A DNA stretch of 64,000 bases from Campylobacter concisus (GCF_003049705.1 NZ_PIRF01000001.1:62001-126000), one strand, 5' to 3'. Counted from the first letter of the stretch, positions 45,428 through 55,859 are shown. Numbers and translations: made by a program. The notes: generated by a model from the letters alone, not told the origin.

Positions 45428-45847
45428 ATGGATGAGAGGATAGTTAAATTTCTAAAAAAGATGCATCTTGCAAGTATTTGCGCCATCGATGATGATGGGC
45501 AGCCTTACGCTTTTAGTGCATTTTACGCCTTTGATGAGCTAAATTTTAGCCTTTTGTTAGCTAGCTCTGATGAGAGCTCACATGTTAAATTTTTAAAAAA
45601 CTCAAAGCTTGTTGCTGGTACGGTCGCTCTTGATACAAAGATTGTTGGCAAGATAAAGGGCGTACAGTTTCAAGGAGTGATGAGAGAGGCTAGCGCAAGT
45701 GAGCGAGAAATTTACTTTAAAAGGTTTTTTTATGCAAAAGCAATGGATCCAAAGATTTGGTGCATAAATCTTGAAAAACTAAAATTTACAAGTAATGTTC
45801 TTGGTTTTGGCAAAAAGATAAAGTGGGAAAGAAGCGATAAAATTTAG
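45428..45847 (+). CDS. Pyridoxamine 5'-phosphate oxidase-like flavin protein
   Basis: A 139-residue protein of the split-barrel FMN-binding fold: an N-terminal helix followed by LASICAIDDDGQPYAFSAFYAFDE, then SSHVKFLKNSKLVAGTV, and IKGVQFQGVM. It belongs to the YhbP-like branch with unknown substrate. It starts one base after its neighbour's stop. Confidence 0.75.
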   Translation: MDERIVKFLKKMHLASICAIDDDGQPYAFSAFYAFDELNFSLLLASSDESSHVKFLKNSKLVAGTVALDTKIVGKIKGVQFQGVMREASASEREIYFKRFFYAKAMDPKIWCINLEKLKFTSNVLGFGKKIKWERSDKI

Positions 45848-45905
45848 ACGTTAAGCTTATATAAGCTACAATCATTGAAAAATTAGAAAAAAATAAGGAG
45901 AATTT

Positions 45906-46649
45906 ATGAAATTTAGCGGAAAAAACGTGCTAATAACAGGTGCAAGCAGAGGTATCGGTGCACAGATCGCAAAGACGCTTGCAAATATGGGCTTAAAGGT
46001 GTGGATAAACTACCGTTCAAAGCCTGAGATAGCAGACGCTTTGCAGGCTGAGATCGAGCAAAATGGTGGCAAGGCTGCGGTGATAAAATTTGACGCGACA
46101 GACGAAGATGAGTTTATAAAAGGTATAAATTTGATAGTCGATAGCGACGGCGAGCTAAGCTACCTTGTAAATAACGCTGGCATTACAAACGACAAGCTAG
46201 CACTTCGCATGAAAACTAGCGAATTTACAGATGTAATAAATGCAAATTTAACTTCAGCTTTCATAGGATGTAGAGAGGCTTTGAAAGTGATGAGCAAAAA
46301 GCGCTTTGGAGCGGTCGTAAACGTTGCATCTATCGTTGGTGAGATGGGAAATGCAGGACAGGTAAACTATTCAGCCAGCAAGGGCGGACTGATCGCTATG
46401 AGTAAGAGCTTTGCAAAAGAGGGTGCAAGCAGAAATATACGCTTTAATAGCGTAACTCCGGGCTTTATCGAGACTGATATGACGCATGGACTAAGTGATG
46501 AGGTGAAAAAAACTTATAGCGATAATATCCCGTTAAAACGTTTCGGCAGTGCTAGTGAAGTAGCTGAGGTAGTAGCGTTTTTACTAAGTGATCATGCAAG
46601 CTACGTAACTGGTGAGACGCTTAAAATAAATGGCGGACTTTATATGTAG
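45906..46649 (+). CDS. fabG: 3-oxoacyl-ACP reductase
   Basis: A 247-residue short-chain dehydrogenase. NADPH loop TGASRGIG at 11-18, NNAG near 94, catalytic Tyr155 and Lys159 in YSASK, and the C-terminal GGLYM end. It performs the first reduction of fatty-acid elongation. First gene of fabG-acpP-fabF-accA. AAGGAG precedes the ATG. Confidence 0.95.
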   Translation: MKFSGKNVLITGASRGIGAQIAKTLANMGLKVWINYRSKPEIADALQAEIEQNGGKAAVIKFDATDEDEFIKGINLIVDSDGELSYLVNNAGITNDKLALRMKTSEFTDVINANLTSAFIGCREALKVMSKKRFGAVVNVASIVGEMGNAGQVNYSASKGGLIAMSKSFAKEGASRNIRFNSVTPGFIETDMTHGLSDEVKKTYSDNIPLKRFGSASEVAEVVAFLLSDHASYVTGETLKINGGLYM

Positions 46650-46737
46650 GTAAATTTCAGACAAGTTTTGCAATTTAAAATAAATAAAAGCGTAAATATT
46701 ATAAGATAACAGACATTTTTTATAAGGAGACCTTAAA

Positions 46738-46971
46738 ATGGCAGTATTTGAAGACGTAAGAGACGTAGTTGTAGAGCAACTAAGTGTAGATCCACAAGCA
46801 GTAAAATTAGAGTCTAAAATCATTGAGGATTTAGGCGCTGATTCACTTGACGTTGTAGAGCTAGTTATGGCTTTAGAAGAGAAATTTGAAGTAGAAATTC
46901 CTGATAGCGAAGCAGAGAAATTAATAAGCATTCAAGACGTTGTTAATTATATAGAAAAACTAGGTAAATAA
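46738..46971 (+). CDS. acpP: Acyl carrier protein
   Basis: A 77-residue acidic protein with [10 protein letters not shown]; Ser36 is the phosphopantetheine attachment site. Carries the growing acyl chain for fabG, fabF and the acyl-ACP synthetase domain at 12662. TAAGGAG lies before the ATG. The 88-base gap from fabG probably contains its own promoter. Confidence 0.96.
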   Translation: MAVFEDVRDVVVEQLSVDPQAVKLESKIIEDLGADSLDVVELVMALEEKFEVEIPDSEAEKLISIQDVVNYIEKLGK

Positions 46972-47004
46972 TTAAATTTACACAGTTTGATTTAAGGAGA
47001 TGTA

Positions 47005-48216
47005 TTGAAACGAGTCGTTGTAACTGGTATAGGCATGATAAACGCACTTGGCCTTGACAAAGAGAGTTCTTTTAAGGCTATTTGCGAGGGTAAAACAGGT
47101 GTGAAAGAGATCACGAGCTTTGATGTAAGTGACTTTCCTGTTAAAATTGCTGCCGAGATAACTGATTTTGATCCAAATAGCATTTTAGACGGCAAAGAGG
47201 TGAAAAAAGTAGATCGTTTCATACAGCTTGGCATAAAAGCATCTAATGAAGCTATGGCTGATGCGAATTTTAAAGAGTTTGATGCTCATAAATTTGGCGT
47301 TAGCTCGGCAGCTGGCATAGGTGGTTTGCCAAATATTGAGAAAAACTCAATTACATACTTTGAAAAAGGCGTAAAGAGAATTTCGCCATTTTTTATTCCA
47401 TCGGCACTTGTAAATATGCTAGGTGGCATAGTTTCTATAAATCACGGGCTTAAGGGTCCAAATTTATCTAGTGTAACGGCATGTGCAGCAAGCACTCATG
47501 CGATATCACAAGCTGCAAAATGCATTATGATTGGTCAAGCTACAAATATGCTAGTTATCGGCGCTGAGTCTACTATTTGTGGTGTAGGTATAGGTGGTTT
47601 TGCAGCAATGAAAGCTCTCTCAACTAGAAATGATGAGCCAAGTAAGGCATCAAGGCCATTTGATGCAAATCGTGATGGTTTTGTAATGGGTGAAGGAGCC
47701 GGTGCACTTGTGCTTGAAGAGTATGAGTCAGCTATTGCAAGAGGTGCTAAAATTTATGCTGAAGTAGTTGGATTTGGCGAGAGTGGAGATGCTCATCATA
47801 TCACGTCACCAACACTTGAAGGCCCATTAAGTGCGATGAAACAAGCACTTGATATGGCAAAAGGTGTAAAGATAGATTATGTCAATGCGCACGGTACTTC
47901 AACGCCTGTAAATGATAAGAATGAAACTGCGGCATTAAAGGCAGTTTTTGGTGATAAATGTCCACCAGTTAGCTCAACAAAAGGTCAAACTGGACACTGT
48001 CTAGGTGGTGCTGGTGCGATTGAGGCTGTTATATCTATAATGGCAATGAGAGACTGTATTATCCCTCCAACAATAAACTACGAAACTCCTGATCCAGAGT
48101 GTGATCTAGACTACGTTCCAAATAAAGCTAGAAAAGCTGATATAAAAGCTGTTATGAGCAACTCATTTGGCTTTGGTGGCACGAATGGTGTCGTAATATT
48201 TAAAAAGTTGGATTAA
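47005..48216 (+). CDS. fabF: 3-oxoacyl-ACP synthase II
   Basis: A 403-residue condensing enzyme. Catalytic Cys160 lies in TACAAS, and the two active-site His are in NAHGTSTP (near 297) and [11 protein letters not shown] (near 332). Start is TTG, fixed by AAGGAG five bases upstream and by the MKRVVVTG start of the family. It is one base from accA. Confidence 0.95.
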   Translation: MKRVVVTGIGMINALGLDKESSFKAICEGKTGVKEITSFDVSDFPVKIAAEITDFDPNSILDGKEVKKVDRFIQLGIKASNEAMADANFKEFDAHKFGVSSAAGIGGLPNIEKNSITYFEKGVKRISPFFIPSALVNMLGGIVSINHGLKGPNLSSVTACAASTHAISQAAKCIMIGQATNMLVIGAESTICGVGIGGFAAMKALSTRNDEPSKASRPFDANRDGFVMGEGAGALVLEEYESAIARGAKIYAEVVGFGESGDAHHITSPTLEGPLSAMKQALDMAKGVKIDYVNAHGTSTPVNDKNETAALKAVFGDKCPPVSSTKGQTGHCLGGAGAIEAVISIMAMRDCIIPPTINYETPDPECDLDYVPNKARKADIKAVMSNSFGFGGTNGVVIFKKLD

Positions 48217-48217
48217 G

Positions 48218-49153
48218 ATGTCAAATTATTTAGATTTTGAAAAAAGCATAAAGCAAATTGATGAAGATATAGCAAATGCTAAGATCAGAGGCGATGAACA
48301 TGCTGTTGAAATTTTAAATAAGAATTTATCCAAAGAGATATCAAAAGTATATAAAAATTTAAACGAATATCAACGTTTGCAACTTGCTCGTCATCCAGAT
48401 AGACCATATTCTATTGATTATATTAATGCGTTTTTGATTGATGGATATGAGATTCATGGAGATAGAGCATTTAGAGATGATCCAGCAATAGTTTGCTACA
48501 TCGGCTATATCGGAGGCAAAAAGACTATTGTTATAGGCGAGCAAAAGGGCCGTGGCACTAAAAATAAATTAAGAAGAAATTTTGGTATGCCTCACCCTGA
48601 GGGTTATCGAAAGGCTCTTAGAGTTGCAAAAATGGCTGAAAAATTTAATCTACCCATTTTATTTCTCATAGACACTCCAGGCGCATATCCAGGTGTTGGA
48701 GCTGAAGAGCGAGGACAAAGTGAAGCTATAGCTAGAAATTTATTCGAGTTTGCAAATTTAAAAACTCCAATAATTGCTGTTGTTATCGGCGAAGGTGGAA
48801 GTGGCGGTGCTTTAGCTATTGGTGTGGCTGATAGACTTGCCATGATGAAAAATTCTGTGTTTTCAGTTATATCACCAGAAGGCTGTGCAGCGATACTTTG
48901 GAATGACCCAGCTAAGCAAGAGCAAGCTACAAAATCTATGAAGATAACGGCTGATGACTTAAAAAATTTATCACTTATAGATGACGTGATAAACGAGCCG
49001 ATAAATGGAGCTCATAGAGACAAAGAAGGTGCTGCAAAAGCACTTGCAAATTATTTTATCTCAGAGCTAGCTGAGCTTGAAAAGCTTGATATAAATGATC
49101 TTGTTTCAAAAAGAATAGAAAAAATTCTCTCTATCGGAGCATTTGAAGAATAA
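48218..49153 (+). CDS. accA: Acetyl-CoA carboxylase carboxyltransferase subunit alpha
   Basis: A 311-residue carboxyltransferase subunit. It has the N-terminal helix bundle ([13 protein letters not shown]) and the crotonase-like core with [48 protein letters not shown] and [12 protein letters not shown]. It produces malonyl-CoA with AccBCD. The 190 bases after it show no gene. Confidence 0.95.
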   Translation: MSNYLDFEKSIKQIDEDIANAKIRGDEHAVEILNKNLSKEISKVYKNLNEYQRLQLARHPDRPYSIDYINAFLIDGYEIHGDRAFRDDPAIVCYIGYIGGKKTIVIGEQKGRGTKNKLRRNFGMPHPEGYRKALRVAKMAEKFNLPILFLIDTPGAYPGVGAEERGQSEAIARNLFEFANLKTPIIAVVIGEGGSGGALAIGVADRLAMMKNSVFSVISPEGCAAILWNDPAKQEQATKSMKITADDLKNLSLIDDVINEPINGAHRDKEGAAKALANYFISELAELEKLDINDLVSKRIEKILSIGAFEE

Positions 49154-49345
49154 ATTTATAGTCACAACAATTTTATAAGAATACTTATCAAATTTGTTTG
49201 TGGCATCATCTACTAAAATACTAAAACAATTTAAAAATCAATATAAATTTAATCGCTTTAACAGCCATAATTTTTATACTAGCTTTTATATCTTTAAGAT
49301 TTAAACACTAAAATTGTTAATATCAAATCCACATAAAGAGTATTA

Positions 49346-50200
49346 ATGAATAAATTTCAAGAAAAATATATCACTCTTTCAAAAGAATATTATAAAAATA
49401 ATGGCAATGCTTCTAGCATTGAGGCACTCTACCAGTTTAAAGAAGAGTTGGAAAATTGTGATGACATTTGCGCAAAGTATGTTTTGGTCGATGTTTATCA
49501 GCTTTTATCTATGAGAAAGAGTGCTTACGACTTACTTTTAAAAATACATGACAAAAGTGATAAAAAGCAGCTAAAGACACTTGGCTATCTAGTGCAATTC
49601 ATTGACGAAAATGATAGATGGGCACTACCTCGCCCAAAAAGTAGAGGTCAAATTTTAGCTCAAAAAGACAAAGCCATCACGTTACCAAAATTTATCTACC
49701 ATCCTAATCCTTTAAGAACTGGCGCATTTAAAGATGATATGAACATAGTGTGTGAGTGTTGTGGCAAAGATACTGAAGTTTATTATAGCGGCAGCATTTA
49801 TTGCGAGCAGGATATTTCGTATCTTTGTCCTACTTGCATTTCTAGTGGTAAGGCTGCTAAGAAATTTGACGCAACATTTGTGCAAGATGCTGACAAACTA
49901 ACTACAAGTGATGCTAAAAGGGATGACGAACTTTTTAGAAGAACCCCGGGCTACGAGAGCTGGCAGGGCGAGCATTGGATAGTTTGTTATGATGATTATT
50001 GCGAATTTTTAGGTGACATTGGTACAAGAGAGCTTGAAGAAATGGGCATAGTAGACGAGGTCTTTGAGGACTATGCAAAAAGAGCCGAATATGACGATAA
50101 AATGCTACGCGAACATCTTGTTAAAGCTGGCGATATTGCCGGATATTTGTTTCGTTGTTTGCATTGTAAGAAGTATCATATATACGTTGATGCTTGTTAA
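49346..50200 (+). CDS. CbrC-family protein
   Basis: A 284-residue protein. The C-terminal half is the CbrC (UPF0167) domain with LPKFIYHPNPLRTGAF, CECCGK, CPTCISSGKAA, and FRRTPGYESWQGEHWIVCYDDYCEFLGD, ending in FRCLHCKKYHIYVDAC; the Cys pairs suggest zinc binding. An N-terminal helical region of about 100 residues is extra. In E. coli CbrC is linked to colicin E2 tolerance. It is followed 10 bases later by a DUF1963 gene. Confidence 0.82.
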   Translation: MNKFQEKYITLSKEYYKNNGNASSIEALYQFKEELENCDDICAKYVLVDVYQLLSMRKSAYDLLLKIHDKSDKKQLKTLGYLVQFIDENDRWALPRPKSRGQILAQKDKAITLPKFIYHPNPLRTGAFKDDMNIVCECCGKDTEVYYSGSIYCEQDISYLCPTCISSGKAAKKFDATFVQDADKLTTSDAKRDDELFRRTPGYESWQGEHWIVCYDDYCEFLGDIGTRELEEMGIVDEVFEDYAKRAEYDDKMLREHLVKAGDIAGYLFRCLHCKKYHIYVDAC

Positions 50201-50210
50201 AGAGGAAAAT

Positions 50211-51062
50211 ATGGATATTATAAAAATTTCTAAAGGTTGTAAAGAACGTGGGCTGGATGAACTTTTTAAACTTTTATCGCCACTGGCAAGAAATGCCATA
50301 AGGATAGATACGCAAGCTAAAAATAACGATGATATCGCCGTTGGAGCGTCTAAATTTGGCGGCTCACCAGATCTGCCAGATGGTTTATCATGGCCTTCAA
50401 ATGAAAATGGCGCTTTGAGTTTTGTGGCACAGATAAATTTTGCTGAAGCTAGCAAATTTGACATTGACTCACTACTGCCAAAAAGCGGAATGCTCTATCT
50501 CTTTTATGATAGAAATTTGCGTGTTTGGGGCTATGATCCTACCGATAAAAACGGCTTTGCAGTGATCTTTTCTGATGTAAATCATGGGCCACTTTCTCGC
50601 AGGAGAGCGGAGAGCTTAGAGGGAGAAAATTTCACATTTAATGCGCGCTTGCTTAGCTTTGAAAATGAGATAAATTTGCCAAATTTACAAAGCTCAATTG
50701 TGCCATTTAGTAAAATTAGTGAAGCTGAGTGGGAGGCTTATCATGAGGTTATTGAGCCAAGCTGGCAGGCTAAAGAAAATAAGCTCCTTGGGCACTCTGA
50801 TAATGTCCAAGATGGTATGGAGCTAGAGTGTGAGCTAGTTACAAATGGGCTTAGTTGCGGCGATAGTAGTGCTTATCACCACCCAAGAATAGCAGAATTT
50901 GAGAAAAATGTTGCCCAGTGGCAACTACTTTTACAGATAGATAGTGATGATGAGGGCGATATGGACTGGGACGGAGAGGGCAGAATTTATCTGTGGATAA
51001 AGAGGGATGATCTGGTAGCACGCGATTTTAGCAAGACGTGGCTAATTTTGCAAACAAGTTAA
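50211..51062 (+). CDS. DUF1963 (YwqG-like) protein
   Basis: A 283-residue soluble protein. Family features are KFGGSPDLPDGLSWP, LSFVAQINFAEA, GMLYLFYD, and a C-terminal LLQIDSDDEGDMDWDGEGRIYLWIKRDDL. A longer frame from 50064 overlaps the CbrC gene, but AGAGGAAAAT directly before 50211 sets the start. Function unknown. Paired with CbrC in one transcript. Confidence 0.85.
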   Translation: MDIIKISKGCKERGLDELFKLLSPLARNAIRIDTQAKNNDDIAVGASKFGGSPDLPDGLSWPSNENGALSFVAQINFAEASKFDIDSLLPKSGMLYLFYDRNLRVWGYDPTDKNGFAVIFSDVNHGPLSRRRAESLEGENFTFNARLLSFENEINLPNLQSSIVPFSKISEAEWEAYHEVIEPSWQAKENKLLGHSDNVQDGMELECELVTNGLSCGDSSAYHHPRIAEFEKNVAQWQLLLQIDSDDEGDMDWDGEGRIYLWIKRDDLVARDFSKTWLILQTS

Positions 51063-51277
51063 GGCTACCGAATTTATAAAAGATAAAAATTAAAATTTAT
51101 AGGGAAATTTTATACTAGGGTTACACAATAAATTTTTACTAACATTTTTAGTGCGATTATCAAAATTTCACTTCCATTTCTACCACTAACTACTTAAATA
51201 TATAAAATAATCAAAGATGGTAATGCCCAAATTTAGGCAAAATTTAGTAAAATCCTTAAAAATTTTAAAGGCAAAAT

Positions 51278-51892
51278 ATGTTTAATGGCTTGATCCGTGA
51301 AATCGCACAGGTTGTTAGTTATTCACAAAATATTTTAAGGCTAAAGACAAATTTTCGTCCAAATTTAGGCGATAGCATTGCTGTAAATGGTGCTTGCTTG
51401 AGTGTGATAAAACTACATGAAAATGGCTTTAGTGTGGAGCTAAGTGCAGAGAGTAGGGCAAATATCGCGGTTGAAAATTTAAAAGAAAGAGTGCATATCG
51501 AGCCAGCGATGAAGCTAGGAGACCGAATAGATGGGCATTTGATGCAAGGACATATCGATTTTATCGGTAAAATTTCAAATATCAAAAAGAATGAGAATGG
51601 GGTTGATTTTTACATCGACCTGCCGCATGAGGCTATGAGCTTGATGTCAAATAAAGGCTCAGTGGGTGTTGAGGGTGTGAGTCTAACTATAAATGAAATT
51701 TTGCCAAAGGGTATAAGGCTCACAATCATACCAATCACATTTAGAGATAGCCTTTTTAGCACTTTCAAGGTCGGCAGACGCGTAAATATCGAAAGTGATC
51801 TTTTGGCTCGATACGTAGCTAGGCAGCTTTTTTGCAAGCAAGATAGTGACCTTAGCTGGGATGATGTTGAGCGAATTTCTAGCCTTTATTAG
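51278..51892 (+). CDS. ribE: Riboflavin synthase alpha chain
   Basis: A 204-residue protein with the two lumazine-binding repeats (start MFNGLI; SIAVNGACLSV; DGHLMQGHID; VGVEGVSLTIN). It converts two 6,7-dimethyl-8-ribityllumazine molecules to riboflavin. Residue 3 is Asn where Thr is usual (MFTG). AAAGGCAAA precedes the ATG. It is followed directly by pgeF. Confidence 0.92.
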   Translation: MFNGLIREIAQVVSYSQNILRLKTNFRPNLGDSIAVNGACLSVIKLHENGFSVELSAESRANIAVENLKERVHIEPAMKLGDRIDGHLMQGHIDFIGKISNIKKNENGVDFYIDLPHEAMSLMSNKGSVGVEGVSLTINEILPKGIRLTIIPITFRDSLFSTFKVGRRVNIESDLLARYVARQLFCKQDSDLSWDDVERISSLY

Positions 51893-51901
51893 GTGGATAA
51901 A

Positions 51902-52633
51902 ATGCGTGAAAATTTAGAGATAGTCTTTGATAAAAATGGCGTATTAGCTGGCTTTACAAATAGATTTGGCGGTGTGAGTGAGGGTGCTTTTGAGAGCTTA
52001 AATTTAGCAGATCATGTTGGCGATGATCCGCTAAAGGTCGCACAAAATCGTGAAATTTTAGCGACGGCGCTTGGTATTATGCCTGTTAGTTTAAAATTTA
52101 TGAACCAAATCCACTCAAATAGAGTGGAAATTTTGCAAGATTTTAACGATACTCTACCTCCATGCGATGGTGTGATAACATCATTAAAAGGCGTGGCGCT
52201 TTGCGTCTTAGTCGCTGACTGTGCGCCTGTTTTGATAATAGATGAACATCTTGACGTAGTCGCAGCTGTGCATGCGGGACGCGCAGGTGTTACTAGTAAA
52301 ATTTGCACAAATGCAGTGGGGCTAATGACGAGTGAGTTTGGTTGCTGCGCTAGTAATTTACGCGTATTTATAGGCGCAAATATCAAAGTGCAAAACTACG
52401 AAGTAGGCAAGCTAGATCTTGGTGAATTTAACCGATACAAAAAAGATGGAAAATTTGATATAAACGCAGCTTTATTAGACGAATTTGCTAAGCTTGGAGT
52501 AGAGCAAATATGGCTAGATCCTCGCTGCACTTTTGAGAGAGATGAATTATTCTCATACCGCAAACAGAGTAGGACTGGACGTTTTTGCGGATTTGTGATG
52601 AATAGAGCTACATCAATAAATACTAAAAAATAA
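51902..52633 (+). CDS. pgeF: Peptidoglycan editing factor PgeF (former laccase-domain protein)
   Basis: A 243-residue YfiH-family protein. Conserved FTNRFGGVSEGAFESLNLADHVGDDP, the HSNRV segment, ADCAPVLIID and AAVHAGRAG with metal ligands, and LDPRCTF. It removes misincorporated L-Ser-containing peptide from muropeptide precursors in E. coli. GTG at 51893 is possible, but AGGTGG spaced five bases before the ATG at 51902 is better. Confidence 0.88.
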   Translation: MRENLEIVFDKNGVLAGFTNRFGGVSEGAFESLNLADHVGDDPLKVAQNREILATALGIMPVSLKFMNQIHSNRVEILQDFNDTLPPCDGVITSLKGVALCVLVADCAPVLIIDEHLDVVAAVHAGRAGVTSKICTNAVGLMTSEFGCCASNLRVFIGANIKVQNYEVGKLDLGEFNRYKKDGKFDINAALLDEFAKLGVEQIWLDPRCTFERDELFSYRKQSRTGRFCGFVMNRATSINTKK

Positions 52634-52788
52634 AAGCAAATTTTTAGCTTTATTACTTGCTTGTTAAAATTTGCCAGCTAAATTGTATTGAATGTTTTGA
52701 TATTTAATTTGATCTAAAAAATGGCTAAATATAATAATTTTTAGCTACAATTTGACATCGAATCTCAAAAATAACAACAAGGAAAATC

Positions 52789-53568
52789 ATGAAAATAGGT
52801 AGAATTTTGACTGCCATTATGTTAACAGGAGCCTTTTATATGGTGCAAGCACACATGTTTTGGGTAGATGGAGCTAATGATGAAAAGCTAGGAAAATTTA
52901 TCGCAAATATGGGTTATAGCGATGATTTTCCAAAGCTAGAGCCTATTATGGCCGAACGCGTCCATCTTTTTGCGCCAATTACTGTAATAAGTAAAGATGG
53001 TAGCAAAAAGAAGCTTACACAAAGTGGCGAGAACTACCGCTATGAGGGCGAAAGATTAGACAAAGGCACATATATCTTACTAGCACAGCAAAATCCTATG
53101 TATTCGCTTAAAAAGCGTAGTGATGGCAAGTGGTTAATAGACAAAACTAAGCTTGATCTAAAGGATCTAAGCGATATACAGATTTGCCGGCTGATGACGA
53201 TAACATCTAAAAGAGTCTTAAATTTAGGTGAAACAAACGACTTCGTAACTAAACCTATTGGAGTTAAAATCGAGATCGCACCGCTACAAAACCCAGCGGA
53301 TTTTAGAGTGGATAAGCCTTTTAAATTGCAGGTTTTTGCTGATGGAAAGCCGCTAGAGCGAGCCAAACTAACTGGTACTTTTGCTGGATTTTTAGACCAT
53401 AAGCACGCATTTTACGGTATGACAGATGAGCAAGGCATCACTGAAGTGTTAGCTCTAAGGCCAGGTTTTTGGGTATTTGAGGTGATTTATGAAAGACCTT
53501 ATCCAGATGCTACGAAGTGTGACAAAGAGACGTTAAAAACGACACTTAGTTTTGAGATAAAAGAATAA
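52789..53568 (+). CDS. DUF4198 family periplasmic protein (copy 2)
   Basis: A 259-residue paralogue of the gene at 992. Signal peptide ends near VQAHMFW; shared blocks are NMGYSDDFP, SGENYRYEG, NPADFRVDKPFK, GTFAGFLDHKHAFYG and VLALRPGFWVFEV. A TATAAT-like box is at 52730-52735. AAGGAAAATC lies before the ATG. It stands alone between pgeF and a small gene. Confidence 0.82.
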   Translation: MKIGRILTAIMLTGAFYMVQAHMFWVDGANDEKLGKFIANMGYSDDFPKLEPIMAERVHLFAPITVISKDGSKKKLTQSGENYRYEGERLDKGTYILLAQQNPMYSLKKRSDGKWLIDKTKLDLKDLSDIQICRLMTITSKRVLNLGETNDFVTKPIGVKIEIAPLQNPADFRVDKPFKLQVFADGKPLERAKLTGTFAGFLDHKHAFYGMTDEQGITEVLALRPGFWVFEVIYERPYPDATKCDKETLKTTLSFEIKE

Positions 53569-53645
53569 AAGTTTGATATAAATTTGAGTCCGAATTTATT
53601 ATAAATTTTTTATAATCGCTTTGTAATTTTGAAAGTAGAGAAAGA

Positions 53646-53861
53646 ATGCCTTACGAAAACTTTAAATCAAAAAATCCTCTTGTGCTAAAAATCACTACAA
53701 ACGCAAGAAAATTTGGCGTAGAAACGCTACAAAACGAGGAGTTTGTAAGTATTCTTTTAAATGTTAAGAAGCTTGAAATTTCATCCGAACAAAGGCAAGC
53801 AATGGCAGAAATTTTTGCTAAGTTAATAAAAATCGAAGAAGACTCACAATTAAGTAAATAA
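53646..53861 (+). CDS. Small conserved protein of unknown function
   Basis: A 71-residue hydrophilic helical protein (start MPYENFKSKNPL). AGAGAAAGA precedes the ATG. No signal peptide or known motif. It precedes the rpsB promoter and does not appear to belong to that operon. Confidence 0.6.
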   Translation: MPYENFKSKNPLVLKITTNARKFGVETLQNEEFVSILLNVKKLEISSEQRQAMAEIFAKLIKIEEDSQLSK

Positions 53862-53890
53862 ACTTTAGTTTAAATTCATATTACTTTAAG

Positions 53891-54006
53891 TATAATCCCC
53901 CTTTATTTCACACACGACAATCCTAAATTTGGTTGTGCGAAAGCATTAATGGTCGTGGAGGATAAAACTAAATTCAAGGCAAAATGCCTAAAACAAGGAG
54001 AAACTC
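53891..54006 (+). promoter_or_regulatory. rpsB-tsf promoter and structured leader
   Basis: TATAAT at 53891-53896 gives a leader of about 100 bases before rpsB. CGACAATCC (53915-53923) pairs with GGTTGTGCG (53931-53939) over eight pairs with two single-base bulges, and a smaller GGC/GCC stem follows at 53977-53987. In other bacteria S2 represses its own leader; a similar role is possible but unshown. The ribosome site is AAGGAG. Confidence 0.5.
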
Positions 54007-54795
54007 ATGGTAACTATGAGAGATTTATTAGAGTGTGGCGTACATTTTGGTCACCAAACACGCCGCTGGAACCCAAAGATGAAAAAATTTATCTTTGGCG
54101 AGAGAAAAGGTATCTATATTATAGATCTACAAAAGACTATCCGCTACTTCCGCTACACTTACAACATTGTTCGTGACGCAGCTGCTGAAGGTAAGTCAGT
54201 GCTATTTGTTGGTACTAAAAAACAAGCTATCGATGCTATCAAAGAGTACGCTGAAAAATGTGGAATGCCTTATGTAAATCACCGCTGGTTAGGTGGTATG
54301 ATGACAAACTTCGGTACTATCCGCCAGTCTATCCGCAAACTAGAAGTTATCGAGACTATGGAAGAAGATGGTTCGATAAATTTACTAACTAAAAAAGAGG
54401 CTTTGATGCTTCGCCGCAAAAAAGAGAAGCTTATCGCAACTCTTGGTGGTATCCGTAATATGAAAAGCCTACCTGATATGATATTTGTCGTTGATACAGT
54501 TAAAGAAAAGATCGCTGTTCAAGAGGCAAACCGCTTAAAGATCCCAGTTGTAGCACCGATCGATACAAACTGCGATCCTGATGTTGTTGACTATCCGATC
54601 CCAGGAAACGATGACGCGATCCGCTCTGTTCAGCTTTTCTGCCAAGAGATGGCTGAAGCGATCAACGAAGGTAAATCACTTCTTGAGCAAGATGGTGGCG
54701 AACAAGCTGCTGGCGAAGAAGTAAGCCAAGATGAGAAAGACGCAGTTGTAGCTGAGGCTATGAGCGAAGAAGACTTTGGCGAGGACGAAGAATAA
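54007..54795 (+). CDS. rpsB: 30S ribosomal protein S2
   Basis: A 262-residue S2 with [22 protein letters not shown] at the N-terminus, a coiled-coil insertion, and [20 protein letters not shown] near the end. The acidic C-terminal tail (EEDFGEDEE) is longer than in E. coli. The stop overlaps the tsf ATG (TAATG). Confidence 0.96.
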   Translation: MVTMRDLLECGVHFGHQTRRWNPKMKKFIFGERKGIYIIDLQKTIRYFRYTYNIVRDAAAEGKSVLFVGTKKQAIDAIKEYAEKCGMPYVNHRWLGGMMTNFGTIRQSIRKLEVIETMEEDGSINLLTKKEALMLRRKKEKLIATLGGIRNMKSLPDMIFVVDTVKEKIAVQEANRLKIPVVAPIDTNCDPDVVDYPIPGNDDAIRSVQLFCQEMAEAINEGKSLLEQDGGEQAAGEEVSQDEKDAVVAEAMSEEDFGEDEE

Positions 54796-55859
54796 TGGAA
54801 ATAACTGCACAAATGGTAAAAGAGCTCCGCGAATCAACCGGAGCTGGCATGATGGACTGCAAAAAGGCACTTGGCGAAGCAAATGGTGACATGGAAAAAG
54901 CTGTTGACATCCTTCGTGAAAAAGGCCTAGGCCAAGCTGCTAAAAAGGCTGACCGCCTTGCAAGCGAAGGCTTGGTAAGTGTTGAAGTTTGCTCAAAATG
55001 CAAAAAAGCAACTATCAGTGAGATCAACTCTGAAACTGACTTCGTTGCTAGAAACCCACAGTTTCAAGCACTTGCAAAAGACGCAACAGCTCACATCCAA
55101 TCAAGCGGCATAAAAACAGTTGAAGAGCTAAATGCGAGCACTTTAAATGGTGTTAAATTTGAAGATTATTTCAAAACTCAGATCGCAACTATCGGTGAAA
55201 ATCTTGTAGTGCGCCGCTTTGAGACTATTAGTGCTGACGATAAGGGCGTGGTAAATGGCTATGTTCACTCAAATGGCCGTGTTGGCGTACTTATCGGTGC
55301 AGCTTGCGAAAGTGCTGAAGTTGCAAACAAAGCAGCTGATTTTATAAGAAATTTATGTATGCACGCAGCTGCTATGAAGCCAAGCGTTATAAGCTACAAA
55401 GACCTTGATAAAGATTTTGTTGAGAAAGAATTTATCGCACTTCGTGCTGAGCTTGAAAAAGAAAATGAAGAGTTAAAACGCCTAGGCAAGCCACTTCATC
55501 ACATCCCTGAGTATGCTAGCCACTGCCAGATAGGTGATGCTGAGCTTGCAAAAGCTACAAAAGCGATCGAAGAAGAGCTAAAAGCTGAGGGCAAACCTGA
55601 GAAAATTTGGGATAAGATCATCCCTGGTAAGATCGAGAGATTTTACGCTGACAACACAGTACTTGACCAACGCCTTACACTTTTAGGTCAGTTTTATGTA
55701 ATGGACGATAAAAAGACTATCGAACAAGTTATCGAAGAGAAGAGCAAAGAGCTTGGCGGTAAGATCGAGATCGTAAAATACGTTCGTTTTGAGCTTGGTG
55801 AAGGCTTAGAGAAAAAAGTAGATGACTTTGCTGCAGAAGTTGCTGCTCAAATAGGCTAA
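54795..55859 (+). CDS. tsf: Translation elongation factor Ts
   Basis: A 354-residue EF-Ts: UBA-like N-terminus with VKELRESTGAGMMDCKKAL, then NSETDFVARN in the core, the EF-Tu-interacting motif. It exchanges nucleotide on EF-Tu. A CSKCKK insert follows residue 70. Overlaps rpsB and the ABC gene by one base each. Confidence 0.95.
   Translation: MEITAQMVKELRESTGAGMMDCKKALGEANGDMEKAVDILREKGLGQAAKKADRLASEGLVSVEVCSKCKKATISEINSETDFVARNPQFQALAKDATAHIQSSGIKTVEELNASTLNGVKFEDYFKTQIATIGENLVVRRFETISADDKGVVNGYVHSNGRVGVLIGAACESAEVANKAADFIRNLCMHAAAMKPSVISYKDLDKDFVEKEFIALRAELEKENEELKRLGKPLHHIPEYASHCQIGDAELAKATKAIEEELKAEGKPEKIWDKIIPGKIERFYADNTVLDQRLTLLGQFYVMDDKKTIEQVIEEKSKELGGKIEIVKYVRFELGEGLEKKVDDFAAEVAAQIG

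Noticed and set aside
53949-54176. 75-codon frame overlapping the start of rpsB
   Set aside because: It runs through the leader and into rpsB in another frame, has no family resemblance, and rpsB is certain.
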